From contig CAKQWJ010000015.1 in NCBI GenBank assembly GCA_934278925.1, positions 1 through 58,364 on the forward strand: DNA of 58,364 bases, given 5' to 3'. Below the pieces are notes generated by a model, which was given only the letters and a program-made list of their open reading frames with translations, had not been told where the DNA came from and did not search any database. The position numbers and the translations under genes were made by a program. This stretch comes from an uncultured Clostridia bacterium. Its GTDB lineage: Bacteria; Bacillota; Clostridia; Peptostreptococcales; Anaerovoracaceae. This document shows positions 6,160-14,846 of the stretch, in pieces (the first letter of the stretch is position 1; each line of letters starts with the position of its first letter).

Positions 6160-6359
6160 TGTGAAGTTGAGGTGAAGTGTTATGCATTTTAGGTAGTTTC
6201 GCCCGGTTCTGCACAACATTTTGACGGAAGAGGCAGATTCCTTGCAACAATTAGATAACAGGGAAGACAGCTGCTCTTTCTAAATTAGAGGAAAGACAAG
6301 GAACAAAAGGAAATAGCTTTTCACACCAACTTCACAATCGGATTTTGCAGTGCTCTAAT
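6160..6359 (+). repeat. Interspersed intergenic repeat, copy A
   Basis: The left end carries GTGAAGTTGAGGTGAAGTG followed by TTATGCATTTT; the right end is TTTTCACACCAACTTCACAA (6318-6337) followed by CTCTAAT. The ends are imperfect inverted repeats of each other. A conserved internal GCACAACATTTT block (about 6211-6222) follows the left end. Copies with the same order and orientation occur at about 18999-19312 and 55172-55473. There is no coding capacity. The sequence between this copy and the next repeat (6360-6554) shows only a small CCCGTTGCAGGGCG stem-loop. Confidence 0.8.
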
Positions 6360-6554
6360 ATGCTGGGAAGCGAGAAAGAAAAGACGTTGTTTATACTGTT
6401 CTCAAAATGCATAATTAATACCCATGAAAGTCGCCCGTTGCAGGGCGATTTTTATATGCGGATTTTCTTCTCGTTTCATCTGCGAATGAAAGAGCGGCAG
6501 CCACCGCGGCAAGAAACATCAGTGAATTAGAACTTTGCCGGTGATGATAATTTA

Positions 6555-6841
6555 ATATGCCTAGAATTTCAAATCGAGTTCACGCTAATTTTGGAATTGA
6601 GGCCGATTAGCGTGAACGATTTTCCGGCCACATCAAATTTCGTCAGGGAATGCCGTGGGAGCAAACCATCTTCTTGAGAACAGTTCACGCTTTTTGAAAG
6701 GAAGTTGTCAATTCAGCGTGAACGCAAGGTCGCAATCCGCTGCTTCAAAATTAGAATTCCGCAAAATCGGCAAAATGAGTTCACGCTTATTTCTGGTTTC
6801 CGGTCAAAAAGCGTGAATTGTCCTTGAAATTCTAGGCATAT
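6555..6841 (+). mobile_element. 287-bp MITE-like element with three internal stem-loops
   Basis: The element has perfect 18-bp terminal inverted repeats, ATATGCCTAGAATTTCAA (6555-6572) and its complement (6824-6841). Inside are three successive hairpins built from the same heptamer pair TTCACGC / GCGTGAA: 6578-6589 with 6606-6617 (12 bp perfect), 6683-6691 with 6715-6723, and 6780-6788 with 6809-6817. There is no open frame. This fits a non-autonomous transposable element or a structured regulatory repeat. The rest of the gap to selA (6842-7056) holds no gene, only a weak TATTAT -10 candidate near 7011. Confidence 0.75.
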
Positions 6842-7056
6842 GAGACTGCGTGCGCAAATGGCACACGATAAAATTAGAATCCCGTCATTTCTCCTAGCGT
6901 TCCGCCCGCTTTTCCCCATCCCCGAAAAGAACCACAGAAAACCCTCGAGAAAGGCGAAAGCAGGAGCAATCTCATCGGCCGCTTCCTTATGGCAATGCCC
7001 CGTTCTTTGTGGTATTATATAGGTTGAAATTGTGTGTAAAAAACAAGGAGACCTTT

Positions 7057-8466
7057 ATGAAAAAAAATGAAATTCTCAGACGAATTCCGAAGATAGATGA
7101 AGTGCTGAAGGCCGGTGGGCTGGAGCTTCTTTTCGCCAGCGCCGGCCGCACCGTCGTTACGGAGGCGGCACGCAGCGTCATTCAGGATTTGCGAAATGAA
7201 ATTCTGAAAATGAGCCCGGAGGAGCTGGAGGAATTCGATATCCGTCGGATGGATATCGAGGGAGTGTCCAACCGGGTAATCGCATATATGGAGCAGGAGG
7301 ACTGCAACAACCTGTATCCGGTGATCAATGCCACGGGAACGATTCTCCACACCAATCTGGGCAGAGCGCCTCTTTGTAAAGAAGCGGTGGAGAACGTGGC
7401 GGCGGTGTCCAAGGGGTATTCCAATCTGGAATACGACGTGGAAGCCGGCAAAAGAGGTTCCCGTCACAACATCGTGTCCAAGCTGATCTGCGAACTCACC
7501 GGTGCGGAGGATGCTATGCTGGTGAACAACAACGCATCCGCTACCATGATTGTTTTGTCGGCGATGGCGGAGGGCAAGGAAGTCATCGTATCCAGAGGGG
7601 AGCTGGTGGAAATCGGCGGTGCCTTCCGAATTCCGGATATCATGGAGCAGAGCGGTGCCACTTTGCGGGATATCGGCACCACCAACAAGACGAAGCCTTC
7701 GGACTACGTCAACGCCATCGATCCGGAGAAGACCGGCGCGTTGATGAAGGTGCACACCAGTAACTACCGGATTATGGGCTTTACGGAAGAAGCATCCCTG
7801 GAGGATCTGGTGGCAATCGGCAAGGAACACGACCTGCCGGTCATCTTCGACATGGGCAACGGACTGATGGTAGACCTTCAGAAATACGGCCTGGACGAGC
7901 CGAACGTACCTGCATCCCTGAACACCGGCATTGACGTGATGCTGTTCAGCGGCGACAAGCTGCTGGGGGGACCCCAGGGCGGCATCATCGTGGGCAAAAA
8001 GAAATACATCGAGAAGATGAAGAAGCATCCGCTGGCCCGGGCGCTTCGGGTGGACAAGATGACTTTCGCCGCAATGGAAGAAACCTTGAAAAAATACCGG
8101 GATACGGAGAAGGCCATGAGAGACATTCCGATTCTCCACATGATTACGGAACCGGCGGACTCCATGGAGCGAAGAGCGAACAAATTGGCCGAGGCCATTG
8201 CGGCCAAAAACAGCCGGGTGCATGCGGAAGTCGTTCCGGTACAGGATCAGATTGGCGGCGGCTCCGCACCGATGGTGTACCTGCCGGGATTCGGCGTAGC
8301 CATCTCTTCGGATGACATCTCCACGCCGAACATGGAGAAACAGCTTCGGGAGAACGACCTGCCGATCGTGGCAAGAATTCACGACGACCGGCTGCTCCTC
8401 TGCGTCCGCACCATCGGAGAAGAGGAAGTTCAAACCGTTGCAAATGCCTTTGAAGGAATGGAGTAA
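7057..8466 (+). CDS. selA: L-seryl-tRNA(Sec) selenium transferase SelA
   Basis: This PLP enzyme converts Ser-tRNA(Sec) to Sec-tRNA(Sec) using selenophosphate, in the cytoplasm as a ring-shaped oligomer. The 469-aa protein has normal family length. The N-terminal tRNA-binding domain begins 'LRRIPKIDEVLKAGGLELL'; the core shows 'NATGTILHTNLGRAPL', and the PLP lysine lies in 'FSGDKLLGGPQGG' near residue 300. ATG 7057 follows ACAAGGAGACC. selB starts 3 nt after its stop, so the two are co-transcribed. Its natural partner selC is reduced to a 25-bp remnant upstream (6090-6114). No SECIS or in-frame TGA gene was identified in the window. Confidence 0.97.
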   Translation: MKKNEILRRIPKIDEVLKAGGLELLFASAGRTVVTEAARSVIQDLRNEILKMSPEELEEFDIRRMDIEGVSNRVIAYMEQEDCNNLYPVINATGTILHTNLGRAPLCKEAVENVAAVSKGYSNLEYDVEAGKRGSRHNIVSKLICELTGAEDAMLVNNNASATMIVLSAMAEGKEVIVSRGELVEIGGAFRIPDIMEQSGATLRDIGTTNKTKPSDYVNAIDPEKTGALMKVHTSNYRIMGFTEEASLEDLVAIGKEHDLPVIFDMGNGLMVDLQKYGLDEPNVPASLNTGIDVMLFSGDKLLGGPQGGIIVGKKKYIEKMKKHPLARALRVDKMTFAAMEETLKKYRDTEKAMRDIPILHMITEPADSMERRANKLAEAIAAKNSRVHAEVVPVQDQIGGGSAPMVYLPGFGVAISSDDISTPNMEKQLRENDLPIVARIHDDRLLLCVRTIGEEEVQTVANAFEGME

Positions 8467-8469
8467 TAG

Positions 8470-10377
8470 ATGAAGAATATAATTATCGGAACCGCCGGCC
8501 ACGTGGACCACGGAAAAACCCGCCTGATTAAGGCCCTTTCCGGCATCGACACCGACCGGCTGGAAGAAGAGAAGAAGCGGGGCATTACCATCGAACTGGG
8601 TTTTGCCCACATTCCCAACGACGCGGGATACAATATCGGCGTTATCGACGTGCCGGGGCACGAGAAGTTCATCAAGAACATGCTGGCCGGCATCGGCGGC
8701 ATCGACTTCGTCCTGTTTGTCGTGGCGGCCGACGAGGGCATCATGCCCCAGACCCGGGAGCATTTTGAAATCCTTCAGGCCCTGGGCATCGACGACGGAA
8801 TCATCGCCATCACGAAGACGGACATGGTGGACGAGGAATGGCTGGAGCTGGTTCAGGAAGACATCCGGGATTACGTGGAAGGCTCATTCCTGGAAGGAAA
8901 GCCGATGATTCCCGTTTCCGCCAAATCCGGCGCGAATATCGATCTCCTAAAAGAAGAAATCATCCGCAAGTGTGACCGGGAATCCAAACGGATCGAAGCG
9001 CCGGAAATGTTTCGACTTCCGGTAGATCGTGTTTTTACCAAATCCGGATTCGGTACGGTGGTAACCGGAACGCTGATGGACGGAACCTGTTCTCTGAACG
9101 ATGAAGTTCATGTTTTTCCGGAAGAGACGCCGGCCAAGATTCGCGGAATCCAGACCTACGGAAACGACGTGGAGCAGGCGGTAGCCGGACAGCGGACCGC
9201 CATCAACCTGAGCGGGGTGCGGAAAGAGGACATCCGCCGGGGCGACGTCATCGCGGCGAAGAGCGCAGTGTCCGTTACCGGGATGCTAGACGTGAAGCTG
9301 AAGATTTTTGACAGCAGCGAGCGCATGGTGCTGAACAACAGCCGGGTGCACCTGTATTGCGGAAGCAAAGAGGTGCTGACCAAGGTCATCCTGATGGACC
9401 GGGATGCGCTGTCCGCCGGAGAAGAGGCATACGTGCAGTTCCGCCTGGAGGAACCGATTGCGGTGAGACGGGGAGACCGGTTCATCATCCGGTTCTATTC
9501 ACCGATCATCACCATCGGCGGCGGACAGATTCTGGACGCGGTGCCGGAGAAGCACAAGCGGAACCGGGAGAACGTGCTGGAAGGATTCCGGACGCTGGAG
9601 AGCGGAAATATCTCTGATATTTTTGTGCTGAAGACCGGCGGACACAAGTTCTATTCCAAGGAATTGCTGCTGCAAGAGCTGGGCATGCTTCCGGAAACCG
9701 GAAATAGGGAAATCGAACGATGCATCGAAGAGGGCAAACTGGTAGAGCTGGAGGACGGCACAATTCTGGCGGCATCCAAATTCCAAATGATGACGGACCG
9801 CCTGATTCAGCTGCTTCAGGAATACCACGAAAGCAATCCGCTGGCAGAGGGAATGCCGAAACAGGAGCTGCAGAGCCGTCTTCGGGATATCTGGCATATT
9901 CAGGAAGACAAGATTATTCTCGGCGTCGTCCACCGACTGATGGATTTGGGCACGCTGATGGACTGCGGGAAAACCGTATCCATGCAGGGTTTTGAGGCGG
10001 TGCTGACGCCGGAGCAGGAGAAGCTGAAGGAACGCATCGCCGGAATGTACAAAGATGCGGGAATTGAGATTCCGAAGAACGATGAGATTTACGCGCTGGA
10101 TTCCGACAAGAGAGTCATCAACGCCATTTTCGACCGCCTTTATAAAGAGGGCGTTCTGGTGAAGGTGGATCCTTCCTACAATATTTCGAAAGAAGGATGG
10201 AACCGCGTGGTGGCCGCTGCGCGTACGGCGGGAGCCGAGGGTTCTTTCGTACTGGCGGACTTCCGAGATACACTGAACACGTCTCGGAAATACGCATCGG
10301 TATATCTGGCCGCACTGGATCGTGCCGGCATCACTGTGTTTGACGGAGAGCGGAGACGCCTCCCGGAGGGAAGATAA
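8470..10377 (+). CDS. selB: Selenocysteine-specific elongation factor SelB
   Basis: SelB carries Sec-tRNA(Sec) to the ribosome at SECIS-marked UGA codons. The 635-aa protein has G1 'GTAGHVDHGKT' (residues 7-17), switch regions with 'KRGITIELGFA', G3 'DVPGHE', and G4 'TKTD' in place of NKxD, which is usual in SelB. Translation-factor beta-barrels follow ('VFTKSGFGTVVTGTL'), and the C-terminal third contains winged-helix repeats for mRNA hairpin binding ('KELLLQELG...', 'YASVYLAALDRAGITV'). It is directly downstream of selA and followed after 2 nt by a lipoprotein gene. Confidence 0.97.
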   Translation: MKNIIIGTAGHVDHGKTRLIKALSGIDTDRLEEEKKRGITIELGFAHIPNDAGYNIGVIDVPGHEKFIKNMLAGIGGIDFVLFVVAADEGIMPQTREHFEILQALGIDDGIIAITKTDMVDEEWLELVQEDIRDYVEGSFLEGKPMIPVSAKSGANIDLLKEEIIRKCDRESKRIEAPEMFRLPVDRVFTKSGFGTVVTGTLMDGTCSLNDEVHVFPEETPAKIRGIQTYGNDVEQAVAGQRTAINLSGVRKEDIRRGDVIAAKSAVSVTGMLDVKLKIFDSSERMVLNNSRVHLYCGSKEVLTKVILMDRDALSAGEEAYVQFRLEEPIAVRRGDRFIIRFYSPIITIGGGQILDAVPEKHKRNRENVLEGFRTLESGNISDIFVLKTGGHKFYSKELLLQELGMLPETGNREIERCIEEGKLVELEDGTILAASKFQMMTDRLIQLLQEYHESNPLAEGMPKQELQSRLRDIWHIQEDKIILGVVHRLMDLGTLMDCGKTVSMQGFEAVLTPEQEKLKERIAGMYKDAGIEIPKNDEIYALDSDKRVINAIFDRLYKEGVLVKVDPSYNISKEGWNRVVAAARTAGAEGSFVLADFRDTLNTSRKYASVYLAALDRAGITVFDGERRRLPEGR

Positions 10378-10379
10378 GA

Positions 10380-10961
10380 ATGAAGAGATTTAGAAAAATT
10401 ACAATCGCCCTGCTGATGGCGTCCATGGTTCTGGCTTTGGGAGCATGCGGAAGGTCCAACACCCCGACTGCGGTGGTGGAAAAGCAGATGCAGCAGGTGA
10501 AAGAGGAGCAGATGAAGACCGAGCTTTCTTCTCTGGTCAGCGATAAGAATGTGGCAAAGAAATACCAGAAGGAATACAAGGAGCTGGTGGAGAAGATCCA
10601 GGACTTCGACTACGAGGTGAAGGACGAAAAGGTGGACGGCGATGCCGCAACGGTAAAGGTGCAGATTACTACATACAATTTCGGCACCGCTTACAAGGAA
10701 ATGTATCAGCAGGTGGTGAAGGACGCCAATTCCGGCAAACTCACATCGAAAACGGATCTGAACGATTACATCTATAAGATGATGTTCAAAAAGATGAATG
10801 CGCTGAAGAAGAAGGACTACAAGAAAACCGTTTCCATCCAGTGCACGAAGAACGAAGACGGGGATTGGGAGACCGACGTGGACACAAATTCCAATCTGAA
10901 GGACGCCATGCTGGGCGGAATCATGACCCTGTCCAACCAGAACAGCACATCGTCCAAATAG
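10380..10961 (+). CDS. Putative lipoprotein, DUF5105/DUF4878-like
   Basis: The 193-aa protein has a lipoprotein signal 'ITIALLMASMVLALGACGRS' with the lipobox Cys at about residue 23. A lysine-rich domain follows with alternating helix and strand ('YEVKDEKVDGDAATVKVQIT', 'KKTVSIQCTKNEDGDWETDV'), resembling the NTF2-like secreted lipoproteins of Bacillota. It would be anchored on the outer face of the membrane. It starts 2 nt after selB and so is probably in the same transcript. The function is unknown, and no link to selenium metabolism is visible. Confidence 0.85.
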   Translation: MKRFRKITIALLMASMVLALGACGRSNTPTAVVEKQMQQVKEEQMKTELSSLVSDKNVAKKYQKEYKELVEKIQDFDYEVKDEKVDGDAATVKVQITTYNFGTAYKEMYQQVVKDANSGKLTSKTDLNDYIYKMMFKKMNALKKKDYKKTVSIQCTKNEDGDWETDVDTNSNLKDAMLGGIMTLSNQNSTSSK

Positions 10962-10982
10962 CGATTAACGAAGAGGAAAATC

Positions 10983-12302
10983 ATGTTACGAAAACTATGG
11001 AATAACCCATATTCGAAAACAACAATATCCATTATTTTTACCGGAAGCGTTCTGCTGATGGTGAACCGCCTGATTCGAAGCACCCATTTCGACGCGGTGT
11101 TCGCTACCATCAATGCGACTCTTTCCCCGGTGTACATCGGCATCGTATTGGCCTTTCTGATGTGCCCCATCTACAACAAGCTGGTGCGCTGGTTTTACCA
11201 TTTCCTGTACAAGGACGGAAAACTGCTGACGGACAGCTTCGGTTCGATGTATTTCAATACAAAAGTACCGAAGCGCCACAAAAGAACAGCGGCACAGCGG
11301 GCGCTGACGGAAGCCCGGGTGCTGGCATCCGTCATCTGCATGGCCATTGTGGCGGGTATCGTGGTATTGATTTCCACCTTTATCCTTCCGGCCATCGTGA
11401 ACAGTATCGTGGACCTGGTGAACACCCTGCCGGAGAAAATGAACAACTTAAATCAGTGGGCCGGAACCCATCTGGCCAAGTACCAGATTCTGGTGAAGGG
11501 CATCGACAATTTCACGAAAGCGGATACGGGGGAGATTATCGCGTGGATTCAGACCCATCTCTTGGAGAACGACTTTAAGGGATTGGCGGAAACCGTCTCC
11601 AACAGCTTGATTGCCATGATTAAGGCCTTTATCAACGTGATTGTGGGGCTGCTGATTTCGGTATACCTTTTGAACTACAAGGAGAAATTATTCGCCATCG
11701 GCCGCAAAATCAACACCTCCCTGTTCAGCCGGTACACCTCGAAGAAAATCTATGAATTTTTCGAAATCATCAATGATACTTTTATCGGATACATCGTGGG
11801 AAGAATTATCGACGCCTGCATCATCGGATGTTTGACCTATGTGTGCATGCTGTTGTTCGACCTGCCGATGCCGGTGCTGGTCAGCGTAATCGTGGGCGTG
11901 ACCAACGTGATCCCGTTCTTCGGACCGTTCCTGGGCGCCATTCCGTCGGCGGTTCTCATTCTGCTGGACGATCCGATGAAATGTCTGTATTTCGTCATCA
12001 TGATTCTGATCATTCAGCAGCTGGACGGAAACGTCATCGGACCGAAGGTGGTGGGTTCCGCCATCGGGCTGAACAGCTTCTGGGTGCTGATCGCGGTGTT
12101 GGTGGGCGGCGGCCTGTTCGGATTCTTCGGAATGGCTCTGGGCGTGCCGATTTTTGCGGTGATATATCGCTACATCAGCATGAATACCAATGACCGGCTT
12201 CGCCGGAAGAGCCAGGAACTGGCCACGTCAAAATACGAAGACTACAGCAAATATGACATAGAAAGGGACGAACTGAAAAATCATGAAAAACCTCAGAAAT
12301 AG
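10983..12302 (+). CDS. AI-2E family transporter (permease)
   Basis: This 439-aa polytopic membrane protein has about eight hydrophobic segments. The family core 'TNVIPFFGPFLGAIPSAVLI' and 'QLDGNVIGPKVVGSAIGLN' followed by the glycine-rich 'GGGLFGFFGMALGVPIFAVI' identify the AI-2E (PerM/YdiK) family. Family members export or facilitate passage of small molecules or ions; AI-2 itself is not established as the substrate here. A long soluble loop lies between the early helices (about residues 65-100). Its 3' end overlaps murB by 20 nt, implying coupling. Confidence 0.92.
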   Translation: MLRKLWNNPYSKTTISIIFTGSVLLMVNRLIRSTHFDAVFATINATLSPVYIGIVLAFLMCPIYNKLVRWFYHFLYKDGKLLTDSFGSMYFNTKVPKRHKRTAAQRALTEARVLASVICMAIVAGIVVLISTFILPAIVNSIVDLVNTLPEKMNNLNQWAGTHLAKYQILVKGIDNFTKADTGEIIAWIQTHLLENDFKGLAETVSNSLIAMIKAFINVIVGLLISVYLLNYKEKLFAIGRKINTSLFSRYTSKKIYEFFEIINDTFIGYIVGRIIDACIIGCLTYVCMLLFDLPMPVLVSVIVGVTNVIPFFGPFLGAIPSAVLILLDDPMKCLYFVIMILIIQQLDGNVIGPKVVGSAIGLNSFWVLIAVLVGGGLFGFFGMALGVPIFAVIYRYISMNTNDRLRRKSQELATSKYEDYSKYDIERDELKNHEKPQK

Positions 12303-13203
12303 TTTAATGGAACTGGGAATTCCGGAAAGCCGGATTCTGGAGAACGAATCCATGGCGAAGCACATTTCCTTCCGCGTGGGCGGCTGCGCGGATTATTATG
12401 TGAACTGCACCGACCGGAAAGAGCTGAGCCGCCTGCTATCGTTTCTTACGGAAGAGGGCGTTCCCCACATGCTGATCGGAAACGGCTCCAACCTGTTGTT
12501 CCGGGACTCCGGTTATCGCGGGGTGATTATTCACCTGGAAGGAGAATTTCAGGATTGCGAAGTGCAGGGGGATACCGTGATTGCGGGAAGCGGAAAGCTG
12601 CTTTCCTCGGTGAGCTCCCTGGCGGCGAAGAGCGGACTGGCGGGAATGGAATTCGCCAGCGGAATTCCGGGCAGCATCGGCGGTGCCATCTACATGAATG
12701 CCGGCGCTTACGGCGGCGAGATGAAGGATATCGTGACCCGGGTGTGGCTGATGTCGCCGGACGGCAAGGAAGAAACGGTTCGCACCGGGGCGGAGATGGA
12801 ATTCGCCTACCGGAACAGCTGTCTCCAGCGTACCGGTGAGATTGTCACAAAAGTAGAATTGAAACTGCAGCCGGAGGATGCCGAGGCCATTCAGGCACGG
12901 ATTGCAGAGCTGACGGAAAAGCGGGTGCAGAAGCAGCCGGTGAATTTCCCGAGTGCGGGAAGCACCTTCAAGCGTCCGGCGGAAGGATACGCGGCAGCGC
13001 TGATTCAGGAATCCGGATTGAAGGGCGTTTCCGTTGGCGGCGCAGAGGTATCGGAGAAGCATTCCGGTTTCATCATCAACAAGGGCGGCGCTACGGCGGC
13101 GGATGTGCTGCAGCTGATGGAACTGGTAGAGAAGAAGGTATATGAAGACTCCGGAATCCACCTGGAGCCGGAAGTCCGGATTATCGGTGAAGAAGATGAA
13201 TAG
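12283..13203 (+). CDS. murB: UDP-N-acetylenolpyruvoylglucosamine reductase MurB
   Basis: MurB reduces UDP-GlcNAc-enolpyruvate to UDP-MurNAc with NADPH and FAD in cytoplasmic peptidoglycan synthesis. The 306-aa protein has FAD-binding motifs 'SFRVGGCADYYV', 'GNGSNLLFRDSGYRGVII', 'GIPGSIGGAIYMNAGAYGGE' and 'FAYRNSCLQ', the Ser region 'PSAGSTFKRP', and the C-terminal Glu in 'LEPEVRIIG'. Size and motifs fit the short (type II) Gram-positive form. The start lies inside the preceding permease gene, and the PHP gene begins before its stop, so it sits in a tightly packed operon. Confidence 0.97.
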   Translation: MKNLRNSLMELGIPESRILENESMAKHISFRVGGCADYYVNCTDRKELSRLLSFLTEEGVPHMLIGNGSNLLFRDSGYRGVIIHLEGEFQDCEVQGDTVIAGSGKLLSSVSSLAAKSGLAGMEFASGIPGSIGGAIYMNAGAYGGEMKDIVTRVWLMSPDGKEETVRTGAEMEFAYRNSCLQRTGEIVTKVELKLQPEDAEAIQARIAELTEKRVQKQPVNFPSAGSTFKRPAEGYAAALIQESGLKGVSVGGAEVSEKHSGFIINKGGATAADVLQLMELVEKKVYEDSGIHLEPEVRIIGEEDE

Positions 13204-13966
13204 TCGGGAGATTTCCGAAAGGTACAAGCTGGTTGCGGATTATCACACCCACACCCGGTATTCCAAAGGGCTGCTGGTGTACTACCACGGCAAGGGAACC
13301 ATTGAGGAGAACGTGGCTGCGGCCGCGGCGAAGGGCCTTCGGGAAATCGGCATCACGGATCACGGGCCGGGACATATTTTCTACGGGCTGAACCTTTCCC
13401 GCCTCCCGGACATGCGCCGGGATGTGGCGGAAGCGGCGAGAAAATATCCGGAAGTGAAGATTCAATTGGGGGTGGAAGCGAACATCATTCATTCCGGAAA
13501 CGGTCTGGATGTCGCGCCGGAAGACATTGAGAAATTTGATTTTATCAATGTCGGATACCATCACGGCGTGCCCAAGGGAGATATGATTCGGAACCCCATC
13601 TGTTCCGCCGGGATTTTTCCGTCGGGAAGCCGGCAGCAGCTGGAGAACCGCAATACGGAGATGGCGCTTCGGGCCATCTACGAGAATCCCATTTGGATTC
13701 TGACCCATCCCGGGGACAAGGGACCTTTCGATGTGGGGGAAATTGGAAGAGCCTGTGAAGCGCGGGGCACGTGGCTGGAAATCAACAGCCGCCACTCCCA
13801 TCTGACGGTGGATGAGATTCGCCGGACCATGAATTTCGATGTCACCTACGTGGTGAGCAGCGACGCCCACAAACCGTCCCAGGTGGGCGGCGTGGAGGCG
13901 GCGCTGGAACGGGCCGAAGAAGCAGGACTGGATTTTGGAAGAATTGTGAACATTAAGGAGCGCTAA
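13196..13966 (+). CDS. PHP-domain metal-dependent hydrolase
   Basis: The 256-aa protein has the four PHP motifs: 'DYHTHTRYSKG', 'GITDHGPGH', 'LGVEANII' and, near the C-terminus, 'VVSSDAHKP', supplying His/Asp ligands for a trinuclear metal centre. It is close to YcdX-type phosphatases. The substrate is not deducible. It starts at ATG 13196, eight bases before the murB stop, and ends 1 nt before rapZ. The fixed place between murB and rapZ in several Clostridia suggests a housekeeping, possibly cell-envelope-related role; that is inference. Confidence 0.9.
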   Translation: MNSREISERYKLVADYHTHTRYSKGLLVYYHGKGTIEENVAAAAAKGLREIGITDHGPGHIFYGLNLSRLPDMRRDVAEAARKYPEVKIQLGVEANIIHSGNGLDVAPEDIEKFDFINVGYHHGVPKGDMIRNPICSAGIFPSGSRQQLENRNTEMALRAIYENPIWILTHPGDKGPFDVGEIGRACEARGTWLEINSRHSHLTVDEIRRTMNFDVTYVVSSDAHKPSQVGGVEAALERAEEAGLDFGRIVNIKER

Positions 13967-13967
13967 A

Positions 13968-14846
13968 ATGAAAGTGGTAATCATTTCCGGATTGTCCGGA
14001 GCGGGAAAAACCCGCGCAGCAGACTGGTTTGAAGATCAGGGATATTATTGCATCGACAACATGCCGCCGCAGCTGATCCGGAATTTTCTGGAACTGTCCC
14101 TCCAGAGCGGCAATTCCATCGAGAAAGCGGCCTTCGTAGCGGATGTTCGAGGCGGCGAGTTTTTCGATGAGTTAGAATCCTGCGTGGATGCCTTGCGCCA
14201 GCTGGAAGGGGTGGACAGCACCTTGCTCTACGTGGAGGCATCGGACAACACCATCGTGAAACGATACAATGAAACCCGGCGCAACCACCCCCTGACCGGC
14301 GGCAGAGCGACGGTAAAGGTCATCGAGGACGAGAAGAAGATGCTGGAGAAGGTTCGGGACAAAGCGGACTTCATTCTGGACACCACCCACATGAAGGTGT
14401 CGGATTTCAACCTGCAGCTGTCCCGGATCATTCTGGGAGAAGAGGGCGGATCGGTGTTCAACATCAACCTCACCTCCTTCGGCTACAAATACGGCATCCC
14501 GAGCGAATCGGATATTCAGATCGACATGCGGTTCATCCCGAACCCGTATTACGTGAAGAGCCTTCGGAAGCTCACCGGAAACAACAAGAAGGTGTCTTCC
14601 TACGTTCTGAAGTTCGACATCACTCAGAAATTTCTGAAGGATTTCGTGGACCTAGTGGAGGACCTGGTGCCTGGCTATATTAAGGAAGGAAAGTATCATC
14701 TGAACGTGGCCGTGGGCTGCACCGGAGGGCATCATCGCTCCGTGGCGGTGGCCAACGAACTGGGCCGGATTTTCAACGAGAAGGGATATCGGACGACGGT
14801 GACCCATCGCGATCTTGATTTTATTGCAAAAGGAGATAAGAAATAA
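13968..14846 (+). CDS. rapZ: RapZ-family nucleotide-binding protein (YvcJ)
   Basis: The 292-aa protein starts with the P-loop 'GLSGAGKTRAADWFED' (residues 8-15 for GxxxxGKT), followed by 'YYCIDNMPPQLI'. The C-terminal domain contains 'VAVGCTGGHHRSVAVANELG', the signature of this family. In enterobacteria RapZ guides RNase E to a small RNA controlling GlmS. In Bacillota (YvcJ) it binds and hydrolyses nucleotides and affects envelope and competence functions. Its neighbours murB and whiA fit the conserved yvcJ-whiA cluster, though the usual yvcK gene between them is absent here. whiA follows with no gap. Confidence 0.94.
   Translation: MKVVIISGLSGAGKTRAADWFEDQGYYCIDNMPPQLIRNFLELSLQSGNSIEKAAFVADVRGGEFFDELESCVDALRQLEGVDSTLLYVEASDNTIVKRYNETRRNHPLTGGRATVKVIEDEKKMLEKVRDKADFILDTTHMKVSDFNLQLSRIILGEEGGSVFNINLTSFGYKYGIPSESDIQIDMRFIPNPYYVKSLRKLTGNNKKVSSYVLKFDITQKFLKDFVDLVEDLVPGYIKEGKYHLNVAVGCTGGHHRSVAVANELGRIFNEKGYRTTVTHRDLDFIAKGDKK

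Noticed and set aside
6578..6817. Repeated TTCACGC units as a CRISPR array
   Set aside because: Repeats are heptamers in alternating orientation with unequal spacing and form hairpins; there are no uniform spacers and no cas genes in the window.
7015..8763. Long minus-strand frame of 582 codons opposite selA
   Set aside because: It is the mirror of the GC-rich selA/selB coding strand, has no ribosome site and no recognisable domain. The same holds for 15766-17271 and 45086-47065 on the minus strand.
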